Origin: Thiohalocapsa sp. PB-PSB1
GTDB lineage: Bacteria > Pseudomonadota > Gammaproteobacteria > Chromatiales > Chromatiaceae
Direction: 5' to 3'
NCBI GenBank assembly: GCA_016745215.1
Contig: CP050890.1
Location: 62,001 to 126,000 of the forward strand
Length of the DNA stretch: 64,000 bases
In this document: piece by piece, positions 8,679 through 16,599 of the stretch
Numbering within the stretch: position 1 is the stretch's first letter
Layout: the number at the start of each line of letters is the position of its first letter
Translations under genes and position numbers: made by a program
Notes under the pieces: model-generated
What the model saw: only the letters and a program-made list of their open reading frames with translations
What the model was told of the DNA's origin: nothing
Databases searched by the model: none

Positions 8679-8892
8679 TGAAATCATAGATGAAATCAGA
8701 GCTAATAGAGAGGCTCATGCGGCAAAATTGAACTATGATTTGCGCGCAATTTACGAAGATTTGAAGAGATCTGAAATAGAACGTGTAAATATGGGGCATC
8801 CTTTTGTGGAACCACCGGCCAAACAAGGATCTGCTAACAAGTCGCTCCACCGGACCACTGCTCCGCTATCGCTCCAGGGCAAACGCATCTAA
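8668..8892 (+). CDS. Small antitoxin partner of PIN toxin (cassette 2)
   Basis: The 74-residue product begins MAIDEIIDEIRANREAHAAK, matching the cassette-1 antitoxin in its first helices. The last about 20 residues are encoded by the start of the attC site at 8832, so the natural C-terminus is probably shorter in sense even though the frame reads on to 8892. It presumably neutralises the 8196 toxin. The cassette is cut just downstream by an ISAs1-type element. Confidence 0.72.
   Translation: MAIDEIIDEIRANREAHAAKLNYDLRAIYEDLKRSEIERVNMGHPFVEPPAKQGSANKSLHRTTAPLSLQGKRI
8832..8882 (+). other. Truncated attC of cassette 2 (5' half)
   Basis: TGCTAAC at 8832-8838 is a good R'' site and is followed by caagtcgctccaccgg and a potential stem start. 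The matching 3' half with a GTTRRRY site is missing; the ISAs1-type transposase gene begins within about 15 bases. The cassette junction was therefore destroyed by the insertion or a linked deletion. Confidence 0.6.
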
Positions 8893-8894
8893 AT

Positions 8895-9685
8895 TTCCCA
8901 TTTTAGGCCGCTTGTAGGACATCAAGTAACTGCTCAAGATAATCCGTATCCCAGCCGGCACGGAGTCGCTTTAATTTAATGCTTTTCTTTGAGGTCGTAT
9001 CTTTCCTGAGAATATTGAGTGCAATATGTCGTAGGATGGCATAGTTTTCAGGTGCATGACCTTTTCGCGTTCGATTGGCATCTTCGGAAAAGGACACATC
9101 CAAAACCCAATGCAGTGAATTCTCAATTCCCCAATGAGAGCGAACCGCTTGGGCAAATCGTTTAACATCGCCTGACAGGCTAGCAATAAAATAGCGCCGG
9201 TCCGTGGTCACTTTTTTTCCATCATCTCGAATCGACTCTACCATCCCGATACCCCGGAAACCTTTCCATTGTTCGGCGTAATGCCCTAAGGAATGATTAG
9301 TGAAATAATAATACCGACGCGTCTCCAGGCGACCATGGTTTTTCTCTTTCGTTTCAAGAAAAACACTCGCATCCCGGCAGCATTTGTCGAGATCGACCGA
9401 TTCGAACCAAGCGATGACATCTTGATGAAAAGTGCTCTGGTTGCCTTTCAATGAAAATACCCAATCTGCTTGTTTTTCAACAATTTTCTCCGCAATCTTC
9501 TTTTGGCATCCCATCGCGTCAATACTGACTACACAGCCTTTGATCTCCAGTAAATCCAACAATTTCGGTATCGCTGTAATTTCATTTGATTTTTCTTCGG
9601 TCTTGAGTTGACCCAATACGAGCGATGAGTGACAAGCCCACGCACTCACCATGTGAATTGCCTTATTTCCATTAGCTCTATCATG
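8895..9685 (-). pseudogene. ISAs1-family transposase, 5'-truncated
   Basis: About 255 residues of an ISAs1/H-repeat DDE transposase are readable. Features include VVSIDAMGCQKKIAEKIVEK (first Asp block), ADWVFSLKGNQ, RRYFIASL and HWGIENSLHWVLDVSFSEDA (catalytic Glu block). The family is normally about 370 residues; here the N-terminus is lost and the frame opens directly into the AGTACAATAG repeat array at 9691. The C-terminus (LEQLLDVLQAA) is complete. No transposition is expected from this copy. Confidence 0.85.
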
Positions 9686-9690
9686 AGATC

Positions 9691-9945
9691 AGTACAATAG
9701 CAGTACAATAGGACACCCACTTAAGTACAATAGGAAGAAGTACAATAGAGAAGTACAATAGGACACTAGAAGTACAATAGGAAGTACAATAGTAGGACAG
9801 TACAATAGCAGTACAATAGCAGTACAATAGAAGCAGTACAATAGTAAGCAGTACAATAGGACACCCACTTAGTACAATAGCACTTAGTACAATAGTAGTA
9901 CTATAGGACACCTAGTACAATAGGACACCCACTTAGCTTGACTTT
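9691..9945. repeat. AGTACAATAG array with GGACACCCACTT motifs, left of RAYT 1
   Basis: About fifteen exact copies of the 10-mer agtacaatag, plus a variant agtactatag, are spaced irregularly over 255 bp. Four copies of aggacaccca(ctt) and shorter aggacac pieces are mixed in. The last unit reads ggacacccacttagcttgac, which is the left end found at all four RAYT copies. The array thus looks like local amplification of the RAYT unit's outer tail. Confidence 0.85.
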
Positions 9946-9999
9946 CCTTCCATACCTGAGCTAGGCTTTTCTTAACCACTCAACATCTGGAATCTCGCC

Positions 10000-11088
10000 A
10001 TGACCAGCCCCCGCGCAACGCTCGTCTCTCTTGAAGATACCCCCTGGTATCACTGCGTCAGTCGCTGCGTGCGGCGCGCCTTCCTTTGTGGGGAGGACCA
10101 TTTCTCTGGCAACAACTACGATCACCGTCGCGGGTGGATCGCCGAGCGCATCATGCAGCTCGCCGCGATCTTCGCGATCGACGTAGCCGCCTATGCCGTC
10201 ATGAGCAACCACTATCACGTTGTTGTCCGCATCGACCAGCAGCGGGCCCTGGATTGGTCGGTCGAGGAGGTGCTGCAACGCTGGACAAAGCTGTTCACAG
10301 GCCCGCTGTTGGTGACGCGTTACCTGTCCGAGGCGCGCGCCGAGATGTGCGATGCGGAGATCGCCAAGGTGGAAGAGCTGGCCGAGACCTACCGGGCGCG
10401 GCTGCACGACCTGTCCTGGTTCATGCGCACGCTGAACGAGCACATTGCCCGGCAGGCGAATGCCGAGGACGGCGTGAAGGGCCGCTTCTGGGAAGGTCGC
10501 TTCAAGAGCCAGGCGTTGCTGGATGAGCAGGCACTGCTGGCAGCGATGGCCTATGTCGATCTCAACCCGGTGCGCGCCGGGATCGCCGAGACGCTGGAGG
10601 ACTCGGACTACAGCTCCATCCAAGAGCGCATCGAAGCGGTGCCGGACAAGGTTGATTCCGAGATCACCGCAACAGAGAGCCCGCCGGTCAGCCTGTCTCC
10701 TCCCGCGCTGGAGGGCGAAACCTTGCGCTCAGAGGAAGAGACACAGGCCTTGCCGAAAATCCCGCTGATGCCGTTCGACGCGACCGCCCGGACACCTTGG
10801 GCGGTGCCCTTCGCGTTCGAGGACTACCTGGAACTGGTCGACTGGACGGGCCGGGCGCTGCGCTCGGACAAGCGCGGTCATATTGCGGAGCAGCATCCAC
10901 GCATCCTTGATCGGCTGAATATCGACAGCGAACGCTTCCTCAGCCACGCCGACCGACTGCTTGATGCATTCGGCACCGCGATCGGTACGCCAGAAGCAAT
11001 GACCAGTTTGTGTGCTCGGCGACAGACGAAATACTTACGTGGCATTCGTGCTGCACGCGGTCTGTTCGCACCCCAATTAGCTGCTTGA
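10000..11088 (+). CDS. REP-associated tyrosine transposase (RAYT), copy 1
   Basis: The 362-residue protein is a Y1-type HUH transposase of the TnpA_REP group, single-strand DNA nucleases that mobilise REP hairpins. The HUH pair is visible in VMSNHYHVVVRI (about residues 67-78). An N-terminal WYHCVSRCVRRAFLCG block is typical of the family, and FWEGRFKSQALLDEQALLAA leads into YVDLNPVRAG, whose Tyr (or Y209 nearby) is the likely nucleophile. Three almost identical copies lie at 52216, 55431 and 58258. The unit is bounded by inverted ends ggacacccacttagcttg and caagctaaatgggtg. It sits inside integron array 1, between a broken attC and the HigBA cassette. Confidence 0.92.
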   Translation: MTSPRATLVSLEDTPWYHCVSRCVRRAFLCGEDHFSGNNYDHRRGWIAERIMQLAAIFAIDVAAYAVMSNHYHVVVRIDQQRALDWSVEEVLQRWTKLFTGPLLVTRYLSEARAEMCDAEIAKVEELAETYRARLHDLSWFMRTLNEHIARQANAEDGVKGRFWEGRFKSQALLDEQALLAAMAYVDLNPVRAGIAETLEDSDYSSIQERIEAVPDKVDSEITATESPPVSLSPPALEGETLRSEEETQALPKIPLMPFDATARTPWAVPFAFEDYLELVDWTGRALRSDKRGHIAEQHPRILDRLNIDSERFLSHADRLLDAFGTAIGTPEAMTSLCARRQTKYLRGIRAARGLFAPQLAA

Positions 11089-11119
11089 AGCAAGTACGGA
11101 GGAAAAGGAGTCTTACCTT

Positions 11120-11425
11120 CCTGGGAGAGTCGAGCTATATGAGCAAGCTAAATGGGTGAGCAAGCTAGATGGGTGTCCCTTTAACTTGCTTTGGTGTCCC
11201 TTTAACTTGCTTTCTTTAACTTGCCAGCTAGATGGGCAGCTAGATGGGGCAGCTAGATGGGTGTCCCTTTAACTTGTGCCTTTAACTTGCTTGATGGGTG
11301 TTGCTTTAACTTGCTTTAACTTGCTTTAACTTGCTTTAACTTGCTTTAACTTGCTTTAACTTGCTTTAACTTGCTTTAACTTGCTTTAACTTGCTTTAAC
11401 TTGGTGTCCCTTTAACTTGCCATCA
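11120..11425. repeat. TTTAACTTGC array with GGGTGTCCC motifs, right of RAYT 1
   Basis: This array mirrors the left one. It contains agcaagctaaatgggtg, several gatgggtgtccc units and tails tttaacttgc. From 11301 to 11400 the 10-mer ttgctttaac is repeated ten times without a mismatch. The tail sequence differs from the left side (tttaacttgc against agtacaatag), so each end of the RAYT unit has amplified its own tail. Confidence 0.88.
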
Positions 11426-11452
11426 AGCATCGTGGTTGAATTCAAGTCAACC

Positions 11453-11517
11453 AACGCTAATCCGCTCTTGCACTGGAGGTCGGCTACGCCACCCCCAGTA
11501 AAGCGTGTCCGTTAGGC
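11453..11517 (+). other. attC-like site
   Basis: A perfect R' site GTTAGGC (11511-11517) ends a roughly 65-bp segment with imperfect inverted pairs (cgctcttgcactggaggt against acccccagtaaagcg). The left R'' is degenerate (cgctaatc). It lies just before the HigBA cassette in the orientation expected for array 1. Confidence 0.6.
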
Positions 11518-11580
11518 CTCGTATTTCGGGAACGTAACCTTTAAGGTTGCACCGCGTAACCGCAACGGTTACAATTTTTT

Positions 11581-11859
11581 ATGATCAGGAGCTTTGCTCA
11601 CAAAGGCTTGGACCGGTTCTACCAAACGGGTAGCAAATCGGGCATTCAGGCGAAACATGCTACGCGACTGCGGCTAATCCTCTCCAATCTGGATCAAGCG
11701 GAAGGTCCGGAGGATATGAATCTGCCCGGTCTTGGGTTGCACGAGCTAAAGGGTGATCGTGAGGGTACTTGGGCAGTCAAGGTCAGCGGCAACTGGCGCG
11801 TGACATTTCGCTTCGTGAGCCGTGATGCAGAAACCGTGAATTACGAAGATTACCACTGA
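11581..11859 (+). CDS. higB: HigB-type toxin (cassette)
   Basis: This 92-residue RelE-superfamily protein, MIRSFAHKGLDRFYQTGSKS then GIQAKHATRLRLILSNLDQA, matches HigB, a ribosome-dependent mRNA endonuclease. The end NWRVTFRF...DAETVNYEDYH is the family's C-terminal signature. It directly follows an attC end in array 1 and precedes higA by 12 bases in the usual toxin-first order of HigBA. It looks intact. Confidence 0.9.
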   Translation: MIRSFAHKGLDRFYQTGSKSGIQAKHATRLRLILSNLDQAEGPEDMNLPGLGLHELKGDREGTWAVKVSGNWRVTFRFVSRDAETVNYEDYH

Positions 11860-11871
11860 CGAGGTTGACTC

Positions 11872-12168
11872 ATGAGTATGCATAATCCCGCCCATCCAGG
11901 CGAGATTCTAAGAGAACTGGTAATCGAGCCTTTAGGGCTGTCTGTCACTGAGGCTGCCCGTCACTTGGGCATCAGCCGTAAGACCCTGTCCAAAGTACTC
12001 AACGGTCGTGGTGTGGTTACGCCAGAGATGGCGCTGCGGCTTGAAATGACATTCGGCAAGCCGAATGCAGCTCACTGGCTCAGGCTGCAAAACGCCTATG
12101 ATCTCTGGCAAGCGCGACAGCTTTACGCTGATATTCACGTTACGCCCGTTGATACCCGCGTTGCTTGA
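11872..12168 (+). CDS. higA: HigA-type antitoxin (cassette)
   Basis: The 98-residue product has the HigA layout: N-terminal NPAHPGEILRELVIEPLGLS followed by an XRE helix-turn-helix (TEAARHLGISRKTLSKVLNG). A conserved tail FGKPNAAHWLRLQNAYDLWQ ends the protein. It neutralises HigB and represses the operon. The gene is followed within 25 bases by the 3' end of an ISKra4-type element, which has removed the cassette's attC. Confidence 0.9.
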   Translation: MSMHNPAHPGEILRELVIEPLGLSVTEAARHLGISRKTLSKVLNGRGVVTPEMALRLEMTFGKPNAAHWLRLQNAYDLWQARQLYADIHVTPVDTRVA

Positions 12169-12193
12169 GGGTGCAACCCGCCAAGCGCTCTTA

Positions 12194-13138
12194 CTAGGCA
12201 GCTAGTGGGAGCGGGATAACATCGTCATTGGCAGCCGCAAAGGGATATAACCGCTGACATTCGCGCTGAATTCGAAATTGCATGAACTCCTCCCACAGAC
12301 CGCTGAAGTGAATGCTGCGCAGGGCGAGCATGGCTTGCGCCCCATCAAGCACCCAGCGCATCCCAGAACGCTCCATACGGTCTTTGACCACGCACCGACA
12401 GGCTCCTTCGATGACGCCGGAGGCGATCGGGAAACCATGTTCCAGATACTGGTCATAGGCCATACGATGGCTATTATTCGTAAAATAGTTGCAGATGCGC
12501 TCGAGCTCCTCGAGGCGTTTGCCTGTGAGTTTGCGCTCGGTTGCCTGGCAGCCTAAGGTGTGAATCATGCTGGTGATTTGCCCCTGAAGCATGCTCTGCA
12601 GGTGTCCTTTGACAAAGGCGGATGCCTGGTCGCTCTTGCTCGGGTGGAACAGGTGGGCGGCCTTCCACAAATAGGAGGTGGCATGCAGCAGGTCGAGGAT
12701 CTCAGTGACCTCGGTGCCTGGTAGATACGTCCAGGCGGCATTCCACAGCGATTCCTGTCCGTCCATCAACACAACGACCGGTTTTTGCTCGTGCGGATAA
12801 CGCTGTGCGACCTCATGGGCCATCCATGAGAAAATGCTGTGGGTCTGTGCATCGGTCGAATCAGTCTCATCGCGTTGCAGGCAAGCGCGCACGCGCTTGA
12901 AGCACGGCTCGGGCCGTTCAGGGGTAACCTCGAAGAGCGGCCGGGGTTGGCGAAACAACGCCTCAATCACTTCCTGCGGTGTTCGGACAAACGCATCAAT
13001 GGTGTAGACCGCTCCGAGTAGCGCCATCTTCTTACAGCCTGTTCGCATCCCTTTCTCCTGCTGGCCGGCTCCTAGGCAGCTTTGTACGCCAGCCCCGCGC
13101 ATCGGTACTCCCTTGCCATCACCCGTGCACACCAGCAA
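12194..13138 (-). pseudogene. ISKra4-family transposase, 5'-truncated
   Basis: About 300 residues match the C-terminal two thirds of ISKra4 transposases. GDGKGVPMR, then KKMALLGAVYTIDAFVRTPQ, then PVVVLMDGQESLWNA and LDLLHATSYLWKAA, and finally HGFPIASGVIEGACRCVVKD with the catalytic Glu are all visible. The N-terminal part is missing where the sequence joins the group II intron fragment at about 13140. The 3' end lies next to higA. It is a non-autonomous remnant. Confidence 0.85.
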
Positions 13139-13144
13139 CTCCCC

Positions 13145-13783
13145 TTCCTTCTACACCATGCGCTGGACCTGTGGGTTGAGCACGTAGTCAAGCCCCGTTG
13201 TCGGGGCCGGGTGCTGTTGTGCCGATACGCCGATGATTTCGTGTGCGCGTTCGCCTGTCGGGCGGACGCCCAGCGGTTCTATCAGGTGCTGCCGAAACGG
13301 CTGGAGAAATTCGGCCTCGAGGTCGCCCCCGAGAAGACTCAGATCGTGCTGTTCAGCCGCTCGCGGCCGGACCCGAGCACGCGGCTTGTCGTTCTCGGCT
13401 TCGAGCTGTACTGGTACCGTACCTTTCGGGGGCGGGTACAGCTCATGCGTCGGACCGCGCGCAAGCGTTTGCAGCGCGCCATCCGCAGCATCACGGATTG
13501 GATCAGGAGCCACCGGCATCTGCCGGGCCGGGAGTTCGTCAAGGAGCTTAATCGACGGTTGTTGGGCCACGACAAGGACGACGGGCTGCGCGGCAACGCG
13601 GCTGCCCTGTGGCGGTTGCATAAGGCGGCCGTCGCGGCGGCATTCAAATGGCTGAATCGGCGTGGGGGCAAGCGTCGGAGCTTCACTTGGGACGCGCTCG
13701 AGCGCGCCCTGAAGCGGCTCGGCGTTGCCCGCCCCCGCATCACCGAGCCATCATGTGTCCAGTCGCAACTGGTGTTTGCATGA
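13145..13783 (+). pseudogene. ltrA: Group II intron reverse transcriptase/maturase, C-terminal fragment
   Basis: About 210 residues match the C-terminal half of bacterial group II intron-encoded proteins. LCRYADDFVCAF holds the YADD catalytic motif of the palm; GLEVAPEKTQIVLFSR and LGFELYWYRTFRGRVQ follow (thumb), then the maturase-like basic region. The N-terminal fingers domain is gone at the ISKra4 junction. The intron's RNA 3' end follows directly, so this is the 3' half of a IIC-type intron. Confidence 0.85.
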
Positions 13784-13905
13784 CCGCTCTTGTTCGCTTG
13801 ATGAGCGAGTACAACCGAGGAACCGGATGCGGGAAAACTGCACGTCCGGGTCTGTGGCGGAGGCTCCGGGTAACCGGAGTCCCTACGCCGGCGGCCAAAG
13901 AGAAA
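13784..13905 (+). ncRNA. Group II intron 3' end (domains V/VI region)
   Basis: Downstream of the maturase stop, gaaccggatgcgggaaaact followed by gcacgtccgggtct folds into a short hairpin with the bulge and tetraloop arrangement of intron domain V. A second small stem (ggaggctccgggtaaccggagtcc) follows as the likely domain VI. Without domains I-IV in cis the fragment cannot splice. The intron end lies about 10 bases before a small secreted-protein gene. Confidence 0.7.
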
Positions 13906-13912
13906 CGTCGGC

Positions 13913-14137
13913 ATGAACATCAAATTCCTTGTAGTAATGGTACCTCTGCTTGCGGTGTCCGCCGTAGCAAAGGCTGAATGGTGGATACTGAATGCAAACA
14001 CATTCGAGTGTTCGACCATCGGTCGCAGTCCTAATGAAATCGCAGGTCACCCCGATTGCACAATGACCGGTAACAACAAACAACTGGGCGCCTATGAGGT
14101 CACCTGCAAAGCCACAGCGACACGCCCAAAGGCATGA
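13913..14137 (+). CDS. Small exported protein of unknown function
   Basis: The 74-residue product has a clear signal peptide (MNIKFLVVMVPLLAVSAVAK, cleavage likely after AKA, residue 21). A short mature part with three cysteines follows (EWWILNANTFECSTIGRSPN onward). No family was recognised. It lies between the group II intron 3' end and a DUF4258 cassette, so it may be a cassette gene. The following 137 bases to the next gene hold a small hairpin (ggttgcgagaatgtggcaacc) but no convincing attC. Confidence 0.6.
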   Translation: MNIKFLVVMVPLLAVSAVAKAEWWILNANTFECSTIGRSPNEIAGHPDCTMTGNNKQLGAYEVTCKATATRPKA

Positions 14138-14274
14138 ATCATCCTAACGGAGACGCTAAGAAGGTTGCGAGAATGTGGCAACCCTGATGAAAATGCCCAA
14201 TTCTACCTGGGGAAAGTAGCCTTACTACAAACCGCCTGTGCATCATCGCAAACCCGAGGGAACATGAGCAAGAC

Positions 14275-14547
14275 GTGAGCGTCATAAAGAAGATACGTCA
14301 GTGCATCGTTGACCGCGAGTATTACCTATCTTCCCATGCTGAAGAAGAAATGCTTGATGATGGACTTGAACGGGCCGATATCGAGCACGCGATTCTCAAA
14401 GGATTCGTCGAGAAGAAGTTGACGCATGATACACGGGGCACTCGGTATCGGATAAAAGGTCCCGCAAGATCTGGGAAAACGATGCACGTCATCTGTCGTT
14501 TCCGCGAGGAGGCGAACCTAATCATCATTACCGTTTACGCTCTCTAG
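14275..14547 (+). CDS. DUF4258-family toxin (cassette)
   Basis: The 90-residue protein begins at GTG 14275 and contains the DUF4258 pattern: YYLSSHAEEEMLDDGLERAD near the N-terminus, GTRYRIKGPA in the middle and a MHVICRFREEANLIIITVYA strand at the end. DUF4258 proteins are commonly paired with YgiT/MqsA zinc-finger antitoxins and are taken to be RelE-like toxins; that partner follows 9 bases downstream. Both genes end in an attC, so the pair forms one cassette in array 1. Confidence 0.82.
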   Translation: MSVIKKIRQCIVDREYYLSSHAEEEMLDDGLERADIEHAILKGFVEKKLTHDTRGTRYRIKGPARSGKTMHVICRFREEANLIIITVYAL

Positions 14548-14556
14548 GCAATCAAG

Positions 14557-14799
14557 ATGATATGTGATTTCTGCGGCGGAGAGACACGACTCAAAAAAGT
14601 CAAGCGTTCACATTGGCTTGAGCATAATCTCGACATTATCGAAGATGTCGATGCTGAAGTTTGCTCCGAATGTGGAGAGCGCTACTTCCATGCCAAGACT
14701 CTTGACGCAATCGACACACTACTCAGGAGGCAACACCTAGTCCGGGAGAAGCTTAACGTAGAGGTCATAAATCTACCCCAAGCCATGGCCCAACAATAG
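14557..14799 (+). CDS. YgiT/MqsA-type zinc-finger antitoxin (cassette)
   Basis: The 80-residue protein has two CxxC zinc-binding pairs (CDFCGG at residue 3 and CSECGERYFHAK at about 37) in the arrangement of YgiT-type antitoxin N-terminal domains. A short helical tail carries dimerisation or toxin contacts. The last codons (ATG GCC CAA CAA TAG) lie inside the attC R'' site GCCCAAC at 14788. The HigA at 49920 ends in the same AQQ-stop way. It is the antitoxin for the 14275 gene. Confidence 0.85.
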   Translation: MICDFCGGETRLKKVKRSHWLEHNLDIIEDVDAEVCSECGERYFHAKTLDAIDTLLRRQHLVREKLNVEVINLPQAMAQQ

Positions 14800-14879
14800 C
14801 GGCACCTCCGACGCCCGCTTGGCTGCCGGTGCTAAGGCGCCGGCAGCCAAGCGGGCGCGGGGTCCGCAAAACGTTGTTG
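14788..14879 (+). other. attC site
   Basis: R'' is GCCCAAC (14788-14794) and the right end is acGTTGTTG (14873-14879). Between them cgcccgcttggctgccgg pairs with ccggcagccaagcgggcg around gtgctaaggcg. A group IIC intron 5' end abuts the R' side. Orientation agrees with array 1. Confidence 0.88.
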
Positions 14880-14930
14880 CGCCGAGCAAAGCTCGGTGCC
14901 TCTTAACGGGTGAAAGTCCCGGTCGGGTAA
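14879..14930 (+). ncRNA. Group IIC intron 5' end fragment in attC
   Basis: Immediately after the attC R' end the sequence reads gcgccgagcaaagctcggtg then cctcttaacgggtgaaagtc and ccggtcgggtaag. The same sequence, with a few changes, starts at the attC at 45153 on the other strand. The pattern (G-CGCC start, GGGTGAAAGTCCC) is that of a group II intron 5' end. Class C introns are known to insert at attC sites. The intron is cut at about 14930 by a REP palindrome. Confidence 0.7.
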
Positions 14931-14933
14931 GCG

Positions 14934-15050
14934 GGAAAACCGGAAAACCGGGACAGACCACGTTTTTCCCGTTCTTCCGGGGAACAGGGGATACCGGGAT
15001 CGGGCAAAACTAGAAAACGTGGTCCGTCCCTGTTTTTCCACTGTTTTTCT
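14934..15050. repeat. REP-like inverted pair (GGGACAGACCACG type)
   Basis: ccgggacagaccacgttttt and its inverted partner aaacgtggtccgtccctgtt are separated by about 50 bases containing further gggaa/ttccc inverted bits. It is the same repeat family as at 4460, 5663 and 60568, and it truncates the group II intron fragment and an IS1182-type fragment. Confidence 0.75.
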
Positions 15051-15069
15051 ATTGTCGCGGCAGGAGTTG

Positions 15070-15544
15070 GTGATGCTATGGTAGCCCGGACACAGACCGC
15101 CGAGCAGCCAGATCAGCTCGATGTTGCGCTGGCATTCCTGCTCCAGCCGACGGCCGGAGCGAATGCGATTCATGTAGCTATAGAGATACAGCTTCAGCAT
15201 GCCGCGCGGCTCGTACGCCGGCTGTCCGCGACCCGCACCGCCGCTGAGTGAGTCAATCCCAGCCCGGCCAGGTCGCAGCTGTCGACATAGGCGGCAATGG
15301 CGCGCACCGGGTTGTCCTGATCGACGAAGTCCTCGACGCGCGGCGGCAGCAGCATCTCCTGGCGTGGGTCGAATGCGCCACGCTGGTAGCGGCGACTGCC
15401 GCTCATCGCCTTGCCAACCGCGGCTGCGCACGCCGACGGCTTGCTCGCCGGTGGCGGCTCGGGCGACGGCGGCAGTTCCAGCAGCGGGATCTGTAATGGC
15501 TCGGTTTTCTGCTCGGTGCTCGGCATGGTCATCGCGGTAGGCAC
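15070..15544 (-). pseudogene. IS1182-family transposase, N-terminal remnant
   Basis: A minus-strand frame starts MPTAMTMPSTEQ, passes a proline-rich leader and reads FVDQDNPVRAIAAYVDSCDL followed by AGLGLTHS. The homology then moves to another frame: GQPAYEPRGMLKLYLYSYMN, RIRSGRRLEQECQRNIELIW, LLGGLCPG. These are the N-terminal blocks of IS1182-type DDE transposases. The rest is missing; the fragment ends at the REP pair. One frameshift plus a 3' deletion make it inactive. Confidence 0.8.
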
Positions 15545-15627
15545 AGCGGTGGTGCTCCGCGGCTGTTGACGGCTGATCGGCAGTATACTATCTGTGTTTG
15601 ATTTGGGGCTTGAATGGTTTCACAATC

Positions 15628-15742
15628 TCTGCACGTCATCTCGCATTCAGCCGCTTTCCGATCGGAGCAATTCCCAGATTCCCCCTGACAACCGCCCCAA
15701 AACGCTTCGCCCTTGAACCCCGCGTGTTCATGGTTGCATTTC
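15628..15742. repeat. Dispersed ~115-bp repeat, copy B
   Basis: This is the plus-strand counterpart of 2737-2865. It overlaps the last codons of the HAD hydrolase gene on the other strand, as copy A overlaps the broken end of dgkA. No coding content is recognised in it. Confidence 0.6.
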
Positions 15743-16417
15743 TAGTCCAAGAGCATGCAACAGACGCCAGGCCAGTTCTTCCGGCGTGCGCGAGATGACC
15801 TCGACTGGAATCCTGTGCTTGCGATGCAGACGCTCGAAGCCCTCGAAGCCATAGGCAACCATGAACGGGTGCATGCCGGCGTTGATGGCAGACTGAAAAT
15901 CCTTGGCCTCGTCACCGCAGGCATAGGCGCGCGCCGGATTGATGGCAAACTGTTCGCGAACCTGGCGGAAACAGCCGAGCTTTTCCTCGGACAACGGCAG
16001 ATGCACCAGAAAGTCCAAATAGTCCGGTTCGATGCCATGGCGATCAAATAGGCGCACCAGGGTTTCGAGGGGTTCGACGGTAATGTTGCGCGTAACGATT
16101 CCAACTTTGACATCCGGTGTCAATGCCAGCCGTTGAATCAATCGCGCCATACCATCGAACATCACCGCCTCCTCACGGTACACTTCGGTGAGGGTGCGCA
16201 CAAAGGTGCTGCGCTTGATGCCTCCGAGTTGGCGGCGCAGGTTGGTCGGCATCTCCTTGAACCCGCCGAGATACTTGAAAATATTGCGCCGTTTCTGAAA
16301 ACGCGCCAATGGACCGATGTTCATTCCCAAATGAACGAAGGTCTTCTCGATGGCGCGAAAGGCGTCAATGGTGGTTCCGTCGGCATCCAGGATCACCAGA
16401 CGGTCATTACTGAACAT
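15728..16417 (-). CDS. HAD-family hydrolase
   Basis: The 229-residue protein belongs to the haloacid dehalogenase superfamily, usually small-molecule phosphatases. Motif I is VILDADGTTID (residues 8-18) with nucleophile D11 and acid D13; motif II is VGIVTRN (about 105); the Lys is near LSEEKLGCFRQV; motif IV is AYACGDEAKDFQSAINAGM. The cap region after motif I contains an alpha-helical stretch of about 70 residues. The substrate cannot be told from sequence. It is co-directional with, and about 180 bases downstream of, the nitroreductase gene. The stop codon lies in repeat copy B. Confidence 0.85.
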   Translation of the reverse strand: MFSNDRLVILDADGTTIDAFRAIEKTFVHLGMNIGPLARFQKRRNIFKYLGGFKEMPTNLRRQLGGIKRSTFVRTLTEVYREEAVMFDGMARLIQRLALTPDVKVGIVTRNITVEPLETLVRLFDRHGIEPDYLDFLVHLPLSEEKLGCFRQVREQFAINPARAYACGDEAKDFQSAINAGMHPFMVAYGFEGFERLHRKHRIPVEVISRTPEELAWRLLHALGLEMQP

Positions 16418-16599
16418 CGGATGTATATACTGTTAATTGCTCTGGTTATCGCTCTGGTCATTGCTCTGGGCTGAACAGCGCAAGTTCGGTCTCCGGTTTG
16501 GTAGATCGGGCTCGGCCGGCTTCGCTCGCGATTTTCGCCGCTGATGGTTGCATCCTTACCCGGCCAAGGCGCCGCGCTTGGTCCTGCCATAATCCGCGA
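16418..16599. other. Intergenic spacer with short direct repeats
   Basis: Between the HAD and nitroreductase genes the octamer-like block attgctctgg/atcgctctgg occurs three times in a row (about 16436-16468). Nothing else was recognised. Confidence 0.4.

Noticed and set aside
9691..9911. A small minus-strand frame through the agtacaatag array (Ile/Val/Leu-rich peptide)
   Set aside because: It is a direct translation of the repeat array (the complement of agtacaatag reads in all frames without stops). No start context or family.
11301..11400. Ten perfect 10-bp tandem repeats as a CRISPR array
   Set aside because: There are no spacers and the unit is far too short; it is part of the RAYT tail array.
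13151..13621. A 156-codon minus-strand frame opposite the group II intron gene
   Set aside because: It is antisense to the YADD-containing maturase fragment and has no recognisable domain.
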